Of a stretch of 64,000 nucleotides of DNA, positions 53,095-62,381 are shown in pieces. The position numbers and the translations under genes are program-made. The notes beneath the pieces were generated by a model. That model was not told the DNA's origin, searched no databases, and worked only from the letters and a program-made list of their open reading frames with translations. Positions within the stretch are counted from its first letter, which is position 1. Every line of letters begins with the position of its first letter. Origin of the DNA: CBDFGE01 sp965247055 (GTDB taxonomy: Bacteria > Chloroflexota > Dehalococcoidia > Lucifugimonadales > JAGWBF01); NCBI GenBank assembly GCA_965247055.1, contig CBDFGE010000006.1, forward strand, positions 372,001 to 436,000. The letters are read 5' to 3'.

Positions 53095-54387
53095 TCACCC
53101 CATGGCCAGGTGTTGGTAGGCTTCCCGTGCAACGTAGCGGGCGCCGGCGCCCAGCTCATCTTCTATCCTCAGGAGGCGGTTGTATTTGGCCAGCCGCTCG
53201 GAGCGGCAGGGGGCGCCGGCCTTTATCTGACCGGCGTCCCAGGCCACCGACAGGTCGGCGATTGTGGTGTCCTCCGTCTCCCCCGAGCGGTGGCTCATCA
53301 CAGTCCCCCAGTCCGCCGCCTTCGCTGCGGAAACGGCTTCGAGGGTCTCGGTGAGGGTGCCTATCTGGTTGGGTTTGATCAGCACCGCGTTGCTCGCCCC
53401 AAGCTGAAGGCCCTTGTTTATGCGTTCGACGTTGGTGGTATAAAGATCGTCGCCCACCAGCTGAACTCTGTCTCCCAGCCGTCGCACCAGGGCCTGCCAC
53501 CCCTCCCAATCATCCTCTGCCAGGGCGTCCTCCACACTGATAATGGGGTACTTGCCGGCCCAACCGGCATAGTATTCGACCAGCTCCTGGGCGCTGAAGG
53601 CTACGCCCTCTCGGTCGAGCACGTAGGAGCCGTCCCGGTAGAACTCCGAGGCCGCCGCGTCCAGGGCCACGAAGCAGTCATCGCCAGGCCGGTAGCCCGC
53701 CGCCTCTATCGCAGCCAGGACCATCTCCAGGGCCGCCGCGTTAGATGGCAGAGATGGAGCGAACCCTCCCTCGTCTCCCACCGTGGAGCCGAGCCCCCTG
53801 TCCTCCAGAAGCCTCCCCAGCGAGTGGTATATTTCTGCCCCGGCGCGGAGGGCCTCCGCGAAGGATGACGCCCCCACCGGCACTACCATGAACTCCTGGA
53901 AGTCGGTGGAGTTACGGGCGTGTCTCCCGCCGTTGAGAATGTTGAACATTGGGACGGGCAGGGTGTGGCCCTGGCCTGAGGACAGGTACCGGTAGAGGGA
54001 CTCGCCCCGGGAGGTAGACGCTGCCCTGGCCACCGCCATCGAGACGGCAAGGATAGCGTTGGCGCCGAGCCGGGACTTGTCGGGAGTCCCGTCCAACTCC
54101 ACAAGCATGCGGTCCACTCGCTGCTGGTCGTAGGGGGAGGTCCCCGCCAGAGCGCGGGCGATGTCTCCCCGGACGTTGGCTACCGCTGTCAGGACACCCT
54201 TGCCCCCGAATCTGGCTTCGCTCCGGTCCCTCAGCTCGACCGCTTCATAGCTTCCGGTGCTGGCGCCGGAAGGGACCATCGCCAGCCCGGTGGCGCCGTC
54301 GGAGAGGCGCACTTCGGCCTCCACCGTGGGGTTGCCACGGGAATCGAGCACTTCCCTCGCACGAACGCTTGCTATCGTAGTAGCCAT
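53095..54387 (-). CDS. eno: enolase (phosphopyruvate hydratase)
   Basis: A 430-residue glycolytic enzyme that converts 2-phosphoglycerate to PEP. VRAREVLDSRGNPTVEAEV starts it. GASTGSYEAVELRD, VGDEGGFAPSLPSNAAALEM, SVEDALAEDDWEGW, QLVGDDLYTTNVERINKGL, LIKPNQIGTLTETLEAV and MSHRSGETEDTTIADLSVA hold the Mg ligands and catalytic Lys. It lies downstream of the LOG-like gene (58 bp) and upstream of HEPN and gap. Confidence 0.97.
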   Translation of the reverse strand: MATTIASVRAREVLDSRGNPTVEAEVRLSDGATGLAMVPSGASTGSYEAVELRDRSEARFGGKGVLTAVANVRGDIARALAGTSPYDQQRVDRMLVELDGTPDKSRLGANAILAVSMAVARAASTSRGESLYRYLSSGQGHTLPVPMFNILNGGRHARNSTDFQEFMVVPVGASSFAEALRAGAEIYHSLGRLLEDRGLGSTVGDEGGFAPSLPSNAAALEMVLAAIEAAGYRPGDDCFVALDAAASEFYRDGSYVLDREGVAFSAQELVEYYAGWAGKYPIISVEDALAEDDWEGWQALVRRLGDRVQLVGDDLYTTNVERINKGLQLGASNAVLIKPNQIGTLTETLEAVSAAKAADWGTVMSHRSGETEDTTIADLSVAWDAGQIKAGAPCRSERLAKYNRLLRIEDELGAGARYVAREAYQHLAMG

Positions 54388-54445
54388 GTGTTCTCAACCC
54401 CGCTGTGGCAGGGCTCCCGGGGCCGCGGGTCCGGCCCGCCGCCCT

Positions 54446-54943
54446 TCAGACGCCACCGGCGGCCGGCGATGGTGTCTTGCGGCTCGCCGCCTCCAGCGCC
54501 TTCTCCACCGCATCGACGGCGTCGTGGGCAATGATCATCTTGCCGTCTGGAGTGCCGTTCCTGGAGAATGACCAGGTGTCGAGGCCGATCACCGGTATGT
54601 CGCTGGACAGGGCGTGGCCGATCTCCGACATGGTGCCGTAGGCGCCGTTTATCGCGATGACAGCCCTGCCGGTATAGACCACTATGGCGTTTCGCGCGTA
54701 GCCCATGCCGGTGCAGATTGGTATGTCCACCCAGGGATTAGCATCCCTGGGGTCCAGGCCGGGCAGCACGCCGATGGTGGTGCCCGAGGCGGATTTGGCG
54801 CCTCGACAAACCGCCGCCATCACCCCGGTGAGCCCTCCGCACACGACGGTGACGCCCTTTCGGGCGAGCTCCCGCCCCACATCCTCGGCCAGGGCTTCGG
54901 CTTCGGGGGGGGGCTGGCTGGCGCCGATGACGGAGATGATCAT
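54446..54943 (-). CDS. TIGR00725/LOG-like Rossmann protein
   Basis: A 165-residue protein of the TIGR00725 group, related to lysine-decarboxylase-like LOG phosphoribohydrolases. IISVIGASQPPPEAEALAED starts it, then VVCGGLTGVMAAVCRGAKSA (the GGLTGVM nucleotide loop) and AINGAYGTMSEIGHALS (the GGxGTxxE motif equivalent, with G replaced by N-G-A-Y-G-T-M-S-E). The biochemical role is not settled. It precedes eno. Confidence 0.82.
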   Translation of the reverse strand: MIISVIGASQPPPEAEALAEDVGRELARKGVTVVCGGLTGVMAAVCRGAKSASGTTIGVLPGLDPRDANPWVDIPICTGMGYARNAIVVYTGRAVIAINGAYGTMSEIGHALSSDIPVIGLDTWSFSRNGTPDGKMIIAHDAVDAVEKALEAASRKTPSPAAGGV

Positions 54944-55116
54944 GTGATCCGCCTTACCTTTCGCTGTGGGATGACTACTATCGGGGTCGGATACCCTTGC
55001 AACCCGGCCGTTGTGGCTTACCTGGTAGCTGGCGAAGGCACGGTTATTATATCAGATCGCCCTCCCCGCAACTAACCGTTGACTCCGGCGCGTGCCCCCG
55101 GGGCCCGGACTTCAGG

Positions 55117-56754
55117 TCATCCCTCCGACTCTCTGTGGGTATCGGCGATGGTCTCCCGCAGAGGTATTTCCTTAAGGAAAAAGGTCACCCCCACCGCTAG
55201 AAGCGTTATCCCGAGGCCCAGAAGAAACACGTCATGCATTGCGGAGGCCAGAGCAACCCGAAGGGTCCCTTCCACTGTTTCCAGGGCCTGGCCGCTGTCC
55301 GTCTGGGCAGCCAGCTCCCGGAGACGCGACATGGCGCCGGGGTTCAACAGGGAGTTAGGGTCCCTCAACCCTTCCACCACCTGAGGAGGCAGCGATTCCG
55401 CGGCCTCCGAGGGTCCGGCAGCCCACTCTCCCAGCCGGATAGCCATAAAGGACCCAAGGACGGCGGTACCCAGGGCGCCACCGATGGTGCGGAAGAACTG
55501 AAGGGAGGCGGTCACAACCCCAAGCATGTGATGGGGAAAGGCGTTTTGTGTCGAGATCATGAAGGTGGGCAGGGTAACCCCGAGACCTGCCCCCGCTACT
55601 ACCATGGCGAGGAGGGCATCGGTGCTGGACGAGTCCACGTCCAGCCTGGTGAACAGGTAAGCCCCAACCGCCATGGTCGACACCCCACCTATGGCAAGGA
55701 GACGATAGCGGCCCGTGCGGGAGATTAGCTGCCCACCCACTACTGCTGATGCCACGAGGCTCAACATGGCAGGCATCAACGTCATGCCTGCGTTGGTGGC
55801 CGAAGAGCCCGTCACCCCCTGAACGAACAGTGGGATGAACATTATACCGGCGAACATCACCATCGCGGTGAGGAAGGTTGCTACGACCGCTACGCTGAAG
55901 ACGCGGCTGGAGAAGAGGGCTCCAGGGATCAGCGGGTCCTCGGCCCGGGACTCGACCAAAAGGAAAAGCCCACCCATGAGGCCCGCAAACACCAACAGTC
56001 CCACCACCTGGGGAGAGTCCGAGGCGAACTCCCTGCCTGCCCAGGTGAGGGCCAGGAGCAGCGGGACCACGCAGGCCACCAGGACGACCACACCCCTGTA
56101 GTCCATGGACGGCCGCGCCCCTCTGCTGCGCACGTTGACCATACCTGTCAGGATCACCAGAAGGGCCACGCCTCCCACCGGCAGGTTAACGTAAAATATC
56201 CAGCGCCAGCTAAGATTGTCGGTCAGGAATCCCCCTGCCAGGGGGCCCAACACCATGGCGACGGCGAAGACTGCCCCAACGACCCCTGTCCACTTGCCCC
56301 GCTGGGCCGGCGGGAACATATCGCCCATCACCGCATAGGAGTTGGCCACTATGCTGCCGGCCCCCAGGCCCTGGACCGCGCGGAACAGAATGAGCTGGAG
56401 CATGTTCTGGGCGGCACCGCAAAGGGCAGAGCCTGCGAGGAACACCACCACGCCGCCCACCAGCACCCACTTCCTGCCGTAGACGTCCGAGAGCTTCCCC
56501 ATTATGGGGATGCTGGTGGTCGAGGCCAACATGTAAGCGGTGAACACCCAGGCGAACTGGTCGAATCCTCCCAGGTCCGCCACAACCCTGGGCAGGGCGG
56601 TCGCCACGATGGTCTGGTCCAGGGCCGCCAGTAGCATCGCCAGGAGGGTCCCCGCTACGCTTACGAAGATCTTGATGCGGGGTAGCGGGACTAGGCCGAC
56701 CACCTCACGGGCTCCCTCATGGCCCCCGGGCATATCTTCGTCGGATGGCTGCAA
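55117..56754 (-). CDS. DHA2 family MFS multidrug exporter (EmrB/QacA type)
   Basis: A 545-residue protein with 14 predicted helices. LLAALDQTIVATALPRVVAD in helix 1 is the DHA2 motif (LDxTIVNVALP). LSDVYGRKWVLVGGVVVFL matches loop 2-3, and RAVQGLGAGSIVANSYAVMG is motif C-like. A long extracellular loop follows before the last helix. It likely exports lipophilic drugs or toxins by proton antiport. There is no periplasmic adaptor nearby, as in Gram-positive-type envelopes. Confidence 0.9.
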   Translation of the reverse strand: MQPSDEDMPGGHEGAREVVGLVPLPRIKIFVSVAGTLLAMLLAALDQTIVATALPRVVADLGGFDQFAWVFTAYMLASTTSIPIMGKLSDVYGRKWVLVGGVVVFLAGSALCGAAQNMLQLILFRAVQGLGAGSIVANSYAVMGDMFPPAQRGKWTGVVGAVFAVAMVLGPLAGGFLTDNLSWRWIFYVNLPVGGVALLVILTGMVNVRSRGARPSMDYRGVVVLVACVVPLLLALTWAGREFASDSPQVVGLLVFAGLMGGLFLLVESRAEDPLIPGALFSSRVFSVAVVATFLTAMVMFAGIMFIPLFVQGVTGSSATNAGMTLMPAMLSLVASAVVGGQLISRTGRYRLLAIGGVSTMAVGAYLFTRLDVDSSSTDALLAMVVAGAGLGVTLPTFMISTQNAFPHHMLGVVTASLQFFRTIGGALGTAVLGSFMAIRLGEWAAGPSEAAESLPPQVVEGLRDPNSLLNPGAMSRLRELAAQTDSGQALETVEGTLRVALASAMHDVFLLGLGITLLAVGVTFFLKEIPLRETIADTHRESEG

Positions 56755-57099
56755 CCGTCCCCCTGTCTCCCAGAAGTCCCGACGTCACCTCGCTTTGGCT
56801 GCCGCGGCGCAGGCGCGGGCACCGACGTCCAACGTCCAGGTCCCAGTTTCCTACTTCTGGTTTGATGGGTCAAGGCAACCCCAATAGCAATTTCCTAAGG
56901 CCCTCATGAAGCGGAAAGCCCCGGGAGGCCCCGGGGGTGCCGGAGGCTTTCTTACCAGGCCGGTTCCATGCTATTCTGGCCACAGGACCGCTGGACCCGG
57001 GGGTTCTGGTCCCGCGGCCCTGCCTCAGAGGAGCCAAAGGGCATGCCCAGATGCGAGGTGCCTACCGGCGCTCCGGCGCCGGGGCACGGGGGTTGGACC
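56755..57099. other. gene-less region between the DHA2 exporter and the small unknown gene
   Basis: 345 bp. It contains a weak minus-strand promoter for the exporter (TTGACC at 56873-56868, 17 bp, GAAACT at 56850-56845) and a hairpin with arms GAAAGCC (56916-56922) and GGCTTTC (56947-56953). Confidence 0.45.
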
Positions 57100-57447
57100 A
57101 TGGCGATGAAGCGCTACGGCTTCACTAGGAGGGAGATACGTGGGGGGTCGGGCTCCGGCGACGGTGTCGCCAGCGAGCACTTCGAGGAGATGCTGGGCAG
57201 TACCGAGTTTCATATCTACAGACACCATGGCAGGAAGATAAAGGGCTACGAGGCCCTGAAGGAGTACCTGGAGTCCCAGGGCTGCGAGTTCCTTCACCTG
57301 CTCGACAGCCCTGCTCCCGTTGGGCAGGGCTACGAGACCATGCGCATCACAAGCCGGGGGAACCAGATACCGGCCGCCCTCTTGAAACGTGCCCATAACT
57401 GGGCCCACCAGCGGAACCTACTCCACATGTTCCACAAGAAGAGGTAA
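57100..57447 (+). CDS. hypothetical protein, 115 residues
   Basis: Not recognised. It starts MAMKRYGFTRREIRGG and contains STEFHIYRHHGRKIKGYEAL, ESQGCEFLHLLDSPAPVGQG and a basic His-rich C-terminus (HNWAHQRNLLHMFHKKR). There is no membrane helix or signal peptide. Codon use matches the genome. ATG 57100 is chosen over upstream in-frame codons that read as low-complexity Gly/Pro/Ala. It is convergent with phoU (52 bp between stops). Confidence 0.5.
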   Translation: MAMKRYGFTRREIRGGSGSGDGVASEHFEEMLGSTEFHIYRHHGRKIKGYEALKEYLESQGCEFLHLLDSPAPVGQGYETMRITSRGNQIPAALLKRAHNWAHQRNLLHMFHKKR

Positions 57448-57499
57448 TACCGTCTGCCGGGGTGTGCCTGCCCCAGCCCGTGATTACCGCGGTAAACAC

Positions 57500-58168
57500 C
57501 TAATACTTGGAGACGTTGATCTCCTCCATCTTGCCGGTGACCATGTACACCACCCGCTCGGCGATGTTGGTAGCCCTGTCGGCGATCCGCTCCAGGTCGT
57601 GGGCCACCCAGAGGAGATAGGTCGCCCTCTGAATGGAGGAGGGGTCCTGGACCATGTACAGCAGCAGCTCCCGGTAAACCTGGTCGTAGAGCGCGTCGAC
57701 GTCGTCGTCGTCTTTGGAGACCTGGACCGCGGCCACCGTGTCCCTGTTGGTGAGGGCTTCAAGGCTCCGCCGCAGCATGGCGGTGGCCTTCTCCGCCATC
57801 TTGGGGATGTCTATTAGGGGCTTGAGCAGGGGCTCATCCCCCATTAGCAGGTTGATCCTGGCTATGCCCTCGGCGTAGTCTCCCATCCGCTCCAGCTCGA
57901 CGGTGATGTGCAGCATCGCTATCAGAATGCGCAGGTCCCTGGCCATGGGTTGCTGGGTCGCGATCAGGTCGATGCACTGTTCCTCGATCTGGTACCGCTT
58001 GTTATCGATGAAGTCGTCTTCCCTTATCACCTGCTCCGACGCCTCCAGGTCACGCCGTAACAGGGAGTCCAGGCCCCTGGCGATGGACTTCTCGACCATG
58101 CCGCCGAGGACCACCACCTCGTCCTGAAGCCTCCGAAGCTGCAGGTCCAGTCCAGATCGCACTCTCAA
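57500..58168 (-). CDS. phoU: phosphate-specific transport system regulator PhoU
   Basis: 222 residues, two PhoU helical repeats. LRRLQDEVVVLGGMVEKSIA, IDLIATQQPMARDLRILIAM, ELERMGDYAEGIARINLL and the second-repeat equivalent DLERIADRATNIAERVVYMV are the metal-binding E/DxxRxxD motifs. It connects Pst transport state to the PhoR/PhoB pair. TTG 58168 has GGGGG upstream. Last gene of the pst operon. Confidence 0.95.
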   Translation of the reverse strand: MRVRSGLDLQLRRLQDEVVVLGGMVEKSIARGLDSLLRRDLEASEQVIREDDFIDNKRYQIEEQCIDLIATQQPMARDLRILIAMLHITVELERMGDYAEGIARINLLMGDEPLLKPLIDIPKMAEKATAMLRRSLEALTNRDTVAAVQVSKDDDDVDALYDQVYRELLLYMVQDPSSIQRATYLLWVAHDLERIADRATNIAERVVYMVTGKMEEINVSKY

Positions 58169-58272
58169 GGTAGCCCCCTTTCTAACCAGGCCTCACCGCA
58201 TCCTTCTTCACTTCCCCGGGCGTTCGCCAATCGGGAGTTCAGGCTAGCTCCGGGGACGGTATGGGCGAACTA

Positions 58273-59118
58273 TCAGCCGAACCGCCCTGTGATATAGGCC
58301 TCGGTCCGCTCATCCGTGGGGTTGGTGAAAATCTGCCTGGTGTTGCCGTGTTCCACCAGATATCCGGCCCCGTCGGGCCCCGCGGTCAGGAAAGCCGTCT
58401 CATCCGAGACGCGGGCGGCCTGCTGCATGTTGTGGGTTACTATTATAATCGTATACTGTGCCGAAAGCGAGCGAATGAGGTCCTCGATGGCCAGGGTGGC
58501 GATGGGATCCAATGAGGAGCAGGGCTCGTCCATGAGGACCACCTCGGGATTCACCGCCAGTGCCCTCGCGATGCACAGCCTCTGCTGCTGCCCCCCGGAC
58601 AGGGTGAGGGCGTTATGCTTGAGCCGGTCTTTTACCTCGTCCCACAGGGCGGCCCGGCGTAGCGAGCGCTCGACCAGCTCGCCCATGTCTTCGTCGTAGC
58701 CATTAAGCCGGGGCCCGAAGGCGGTGTTGCCATACACCGACTTGGGAAAAGGGTTGGGCCGCTGGAAGACCATGCCGATGCGGTACCGGATATCGGTGGC
58801 GTCAACCTCGGGCGCGTACAGGTCCATCTCGTTGAACAGCACTTTCCCCAACACCCGGGCGCTGGGGATCAGGTCGTTCATGCGGTTGAAACACCGCAGT
58901 AAAGTGCTCTTCCCGCATCCCGACGGGCCGATGATGGCCGTCACCCGGTTCGCCGGGATGGTCAGATCGATGTCCTTCAGCACCAGGCTTTCGCCATATC
59001 TTACACCGAGCCCGATGGTCCTCAGCTTGGCGGGCTCGCCACCGGTCTGAGGGAGAGGACTGTGTGGTGGCTCCTCCCGGTCTACCACGATCTTGATTCT
59101 CTCGACGCTCTCGCTCAC
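58273..59118 (-). CDS. pstB: phosphate ABC transporter ATP-binding protein
   Basis: A 281-residue ATPase. Walker A IGPSGCGKSTLLRCFNRMND, the PstB-specific VGMVFQRPNPFPKSVYGN (Q loop), signature LSGGQQQRLCIARALAVNPE and Walker B VVLMDEPCSSLDPIA, then the H loop IIVTHNMQQAARVSD are all present. GTG 59118 follows GAGGTACGG. It energises the PstCA permease. Confidence 0.96.
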   Translation of the reverse strand: MSESVERIKIVVDREEPPHSPLPQTGGEPAKLRTIGLGVRYGESLVLKDIDLTIPANRVTAIIGPSGCGKSTLLRCFNRMNDLIPSARVLGKVLFNEMDLYAPEVDATDIRYRIGMVFQRPNPFPKSVYGNTAFGPRLNGYDEDMGELVERSLRRAALWDEVKDRLKHNALTLSGGQQQRLCIARALAVNPEVVLMDEPCSSLDPIATLAIEDLIRSLSAQYTIIIVTHNMQQAARVSDETAFLTAGPDGAGYLVEHGNTRQIFTNPTDERTEAYITGRFG

Positions 59119-59151
59119 CCGTACCTCAAAGTCGGGGGTGGCCGGGAACCC

Positions 59152-60066
59152 TTAGGCCTCCGGCCTCCTTTGGAATTTGTTGCGCATGTAAATGGCCAGG
59201 CCGTTCATGGCCAGAAGAATCACCAACAGGACAATAATAGCAGCAGCGGCGATGTCGCGAAACTCATCCTGAGGCCTCGCCGTCCAGTTGAATATCTGGA
59301 TGGGCAGGGCGGTGAAGGGATCGAGGGGCCCTGAGGGAGTGAAGGTGATGAAGGTGAGGGCTCCCACCATAAGGAGCGGCGCCGTCTCTCCGATGCCACG
59401 GGACAGGGCCAGTATCGTGCCGGTAAGGATGCCGGGAAAGGCCTGAGGCAGTATCACGTGCCAGATGGTCTGCCAGCGGGTGGCGCCCAGAGCGTAGGAC
59501 GCCTGTCTCATGGTAGACGGAACGGCACGCAGGCCTTCTTGGGTGGTGATTATGACTATCGGCATGATGAGTAGGCTCATGGTGAGGGCCCCGGACAGGA
59601 CGCTCCGGTCCAGTGCTAGGGCCCGTACGAACAGGGCCAGTCCTAGAATGCCGTACACTATGGAGGGCACTCCGGCCAGGTTGGTGATGTTGATCTGGAT
59701 CAGGCGGGTCACCCAGTGCCGTGGTGCGTACTCCTCCAGGTAGATGGCGGCCCCAACTCCTATCGGGAAGGAGAACAAGGCGGTGAACGCCATCAACCAG
59801 ATCGTCCCGAGGAACGCCACTTTTATCCCGGACTGATGGGCGAACCGGGAGGGGGTGCTGGTGAAGAAGTCGGGAAAGTCCCGGAACAGGGCACCTCCGC
59901 CTTCCGCAATCACGGTACCCAGCAGTACGAAGAGCACCACGATGCCCAACATCGTCGCGCCCAACGAGAGGCCGTAGAAGGCGCCGGCCCGGTACCGGCG
60001 CCGGGCGAGGTGGCGGCCCCGTCCCTGTCCTCTTCCCGCCGGGTAGCCTGTCTGCCCGCCCTGCAT
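59152..60066 (-). CDS. pstA: phosphate ABC transporter permease PstA
   Basis: A 304-residue membrane subunit with six helices. PIGVGAAIYLEEYAPRHWVT, ITNLAGVPSIVYGILGLALF, RQASYALGATRWQTIWHVIL (EAA-like cytoplasmic loop) and LSRGIGETAPLLMVGALTF are typical. The start ATG overlaps the pstC stop by one base, showing translational coupling. A long in-frame extension upstream (to 60786) is a shadow of pstC. Confidence 0.95.
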   Translation of the reverse strand: MQGGQTGYPAGRGQGRGRHLARRRYRAGAFYGLSLGATMLGIVVLFVLLGTVIAEGGGALFRDFPDFFTSTPSRFAHQSGIKVAFLGTIWLMAFTALFSFPIGVGAAIYLEEYAPRHWVTRLIQINITNLAGVPSIVYGILGLALFVRALALDRSVLSGALTMSLLIMPIVIITTQEGLRAVPSTMRQASYALGATRWQTIWHVILPQAFPGILTGTILALSRGIGETAPLLMVGALTFITFTPSGPLDPFTALPIQIFNWTARPQDEFRDIAAAAIIVLLVILLAMNGLAIYMRNKFQRRPEA

Positions 60067-61004
60067 CAGTAGGCCCACCTGAACCGGCGCACCGCGTAGT
60101 GGGCAAGGAACGTCATGGCGAAGGTGATGACAAAGAGCGTCATGGCCACTGCGAATATGCTCCGGTACTCGGTGGTGCCCTGGGGGGTGTCTCCGAGGCT
60201 CACCTGTACGATGTAGGCTGTCATGGTCTGGATGCTCTCGAAGGGGTTTGCCGTAAGCTTGGGTGTAGCCCCCGCCGCCAGGGTCACGATCATAGTCTCC
60301 CCGATGGCCCGTGAGACCGCCAGAATGAAGGAGGCGACGATGCCCGACAGGGCCGCGGGCACCACCACCCTGGTCGCGGTCTCGAAGCGGGTGGCGCCCA
60401 GGGCGTAAGCTCCCTCCCGCAGCGAACGGGGGACGGCGATCATGGCGTCTTCGCTCAGGGAGGAGACCATGGGGATAATCATTATCGCCATGACGACGGA
60501 GGCGCTGGCGGCGTTGAACACGTCTGCCGTGGGTATCAAAAGCTGGATGATGGGCGTCACAAAGGTCAGGGCAAAGTAGCCGTAGACCACCGTGGGGATG
60601 CCTGCCAGCACCTCCAGCATGGGCTTGACCACGCGGCGCAGCCGGTCGGGGGCGTACTCGCTGAGGAATATGGCTGTGGCCAGCCCCACTGGGAGGGCTA
60701 TCGCGCAGGCGCCGGCGGTCACCAGCAGGGTCCCAGCCAGCAGTGGAAGGATGCCGAAATGCTGGGGAACGAACAGAGGAGTCCACCTGGTGCCGCTGAA
60801 AAAGTCATCGACGGGTACGTCCCGGAAGAAATTTACCGTCTCGGTGGAGAGGATGACGATAATTCCCAGTGTGGTCCCAAGGGAGATTAGGCCGCAGGCC
60901 AGAAGCATGCCGTGGATGGCCCCCTCACTAATCCTCCGCCTTCGGTGGCCCGGGGGCCGCATTGGGCTGCCGCCGTAGGTCAAGGGTGCTCCTTCGCTTC
61001 CCAT
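60066..61004 (-). CDS. pstC: phosphate ABC transporter permease PstC
   Basis: A 312-residue membrane subunit with six helices. VGLATAIFLSEYAPDRLRRV, LAGIPTVVYGYFALTFVTPI, REGAYALGATRFETATRVVV (EAA loop) and VSRAIGETMIVTLAAGATPK match PstC. It starts 3 bp after the pstS stop, with GGGAAGAGAG upstream. Confidence 0.95.
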   Translation of the reverse strand: MGSEGAPLTYGGSPMRPPGHRRRRISEGAIHGMLLACGLISLGTTLGIIVILSTETVNFFRDVPVDDFFSGTRWTPLFVPQHFGILPLLAGTLLVTAGACAIALPVGLATAIFLSEYAPDRLRRVVKPMLEVLAGIPTVVYGYFALTFVTPIIQLLIPTADVFNAASASVVMAIMIIPMVSSLSEDAMIAVPRSLREGAYALGATRFETATRVVVPAALSGIVASFILAVSRAIGETMIVTLAAGATPKLTANPFESIQTMTAYIVQVSLGDTPQGTTEYRSIFAVAMTLFVITFAMTFLAHYAVRRFRWAY

Positions 61005-61007
61005 AGG

Positions 61008-62033
61008 CTACTCTCTTCCCAGCAGGTCCTCTATGGAGAGGCCCACCTGGGAGCCTTTGCCGCCGAATACGGACCCTGTAACCCGGTCCTCGAACCTCTT
61101 TTGCACGATGCTGTAGAGGCGCTCGGGGAACGGCACGTACCCCACCTCCCGAATGAGAGCCTCATTCTCGCTATCGAGATAAAAGCGAACGAAATCCTGC
61201 ACCTCGGGCCTCTGGGCGGCGCGACTGTTGACGTAGATGAGCAGGGGACGGCTCAAGGGTGAGTAGGACCCGTCCATGATAGTTTCCGACGTGGGGGTTA
61301 CCCATCCTGTGCCCGGGTCCACCGGGACTGCAGTTAGCTTGGTGGCGTTCTCCGCGAAGTAGGCGAAGCCGAGGTATCCCAGGGCGCGCTTCTCCCTTGC
61401 CACGGCCTGGACCAGCACGTTGTCATCGGCCGAGGCGGTATAGTCGGGGCGAGACGCCCCCTCTTCCCCTACTATAGCCTTGGTGAAATAGTCGAAGGTG
61501 CCCGAGTCGGTATCGGCCCCAACGAGTACCAGGTCCCGTGCGGGCCAGCCTGGCCGTATGTCGGACCACTTCTTGATGGTGGAGCCGGGCTTCCACATCT
61601 CTCTCAGCTCCTCGACGGTGAGGAAGTCCACCCAGTCGTTGTCCTGGTTAACTATGACGGTGAGGCCGTCGTATGCGACTGGTATCTCGATATAGCTGAT
61701 GCCGGACCTGGCGCAGGCGTCCACCTCCACGGGTTTGATGGGTCGGGAGGCGCCAGCGATGTCGATTTCGCCATTACAGAACTTCCTGAACCCACCGCCT
61801 GTACCGGATATGCCCACGGTGACCCGGAACTCGCGGTGCTGCTTCTGGAACTCCTCGGCCATGGCTTCGCTGACGGGGAACACGGTGCTGGACCCGTCGA
61901 GCTTGAGGATCGTACCGCGGGTACATCCCCAGGCTATTATGACGAGGAGGATACCGACGAGTCCGAGCGCGACCTTTTGTGCGGTGCCAAGGTGGCTTGG
62001 TGAGGTCCGGCCCATCTCCACTGCTTCGTTCAT
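61008..62033 (-). CDS. pstS: phosphate-binding lipoprotein PstS
   Basis: A 341-residue exported phosphate receptor. VALGLVGILLVIIAWGC forms a signal helix with a lipobox ending at Cys37. LDGSSTVFPVSEAMAEEFQK, VTVGISGTGGGFRKFCNGEI and IAGASRPIKPVEVDAC are the classical phosphate-binding loops; ARDLVLVGADTDSGTFDYF is the hinge region. ATG 62033 is the best start, but the frame is open upstream past an ATG at 62093, which lies 4 bp from the terminator T-run. First gene of pstSCAB-phoU. Confidence 0.93.
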   Translation of the reverse strand: MNEAVEMGRTSPSHLGTAQKVALGLVGILLVIIAWGCTRGTILKLDGSSTVFPVSEAMAEEFQKQHREFRVTVGISGTGGGFRKFCNGEIDIAGASRPIKPVEVDACARSGISYIEIPVAYDGLTVIVNQDNDWVDFLTVEELREMWKPGSTIKKWSDIRPGWPARDLVLVGADTDSGTFDYFTKAIVGEEGASRPDYTASADDNVLVQAVAREKRALGYLGFAYFAENATKLTAVPVDPGTGWVTPTSETIMDGSYSPLSRPLLIYVNSRAAQRPEVQDFVRFYLDSENEALIREVGYVPFPERLYSIVQKRFEDRVTGSVFGGKGSQVGLSIEDLLGRE

Positions 62034-62096
62034 ACGACTAGACCGGCCGTCCGTGCCGCCGGCTTTTTGGGCCGTGGCCTCCACGGGGGCCATTAC

Positions 62097-62125
62097 AAAA
62101 AACCGCCCTCCGCTGTGGGGAGGGC
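62097..62125 (-). terminator. intrinsic terminator in the pst leader
   Basis: On the minus strand GCCCTCC (62125-62119), a 7-base loop, GGAGGGC (62111-62105), then GG and TTTTTT (62102-62097). It lies between the putative promoter and pstS, 64 bp before the ATG at 62033, the position of an attenuator or of a small RNA end. Confidence 0.7.
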
Positions 62126-62369
62126 CGGGCATCCAAGGCATAAAGGGGATGTGCCAGGAGAGGTAGCAGCTTGACGTTACCCCGCATATGTCCTCCCTGG
62201 CTCGTGCCAGCAACGTAAGGAGCCCTCCACTGGTTGGAGGGTTGTGGGCACGGAGGCATTGGCTGGTGGGGAGGGGCCACGAGCGAGCTTCCGTTCTTCC
62301 TGCGCGAAGGCCCGCAGGCACGGGCGATACCCTGGTTTCAGCGTGGCGGCTACAGGCATATAAGTTCCA
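62126..62369 (-). ncRNA. candidate structured leader or small RNA upstream of pstS
   Basis: The minus strand from about 62369 holds a hairpin CCCTCCA-accag-TGGAGGG (62241-62223), then CTGGC-acga-GCCAG (about 62209-62196) enclosed by an outer ACGTT/AACGT pairing, and ends in the terminator at 62097. It matches no riboswitch class recalled by eye. Confidence 0.4.
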
Positions 62370-62375
62370 CGGGGG

Positions 62376-62381
62376 ATTATA
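62376..62381 (-). promoter_or_regulatory. -10 element of the pst transcript
   Basis: Perfect TATAAT on the minus strand (62381-62376) with no -35 at 17 bp. This is as expected for an activator-dependent Pho promoter, but no clear Pho box is seen nearby. Confidence 0.4.

Noticed and set aside
59152..60786. A 544-residue PstA with a long N-terminal extension
   Set aside because: The extra 240 residues are an out-of-frame reading of pstC; PstA begins at 60066, coupled to the pstC stop.
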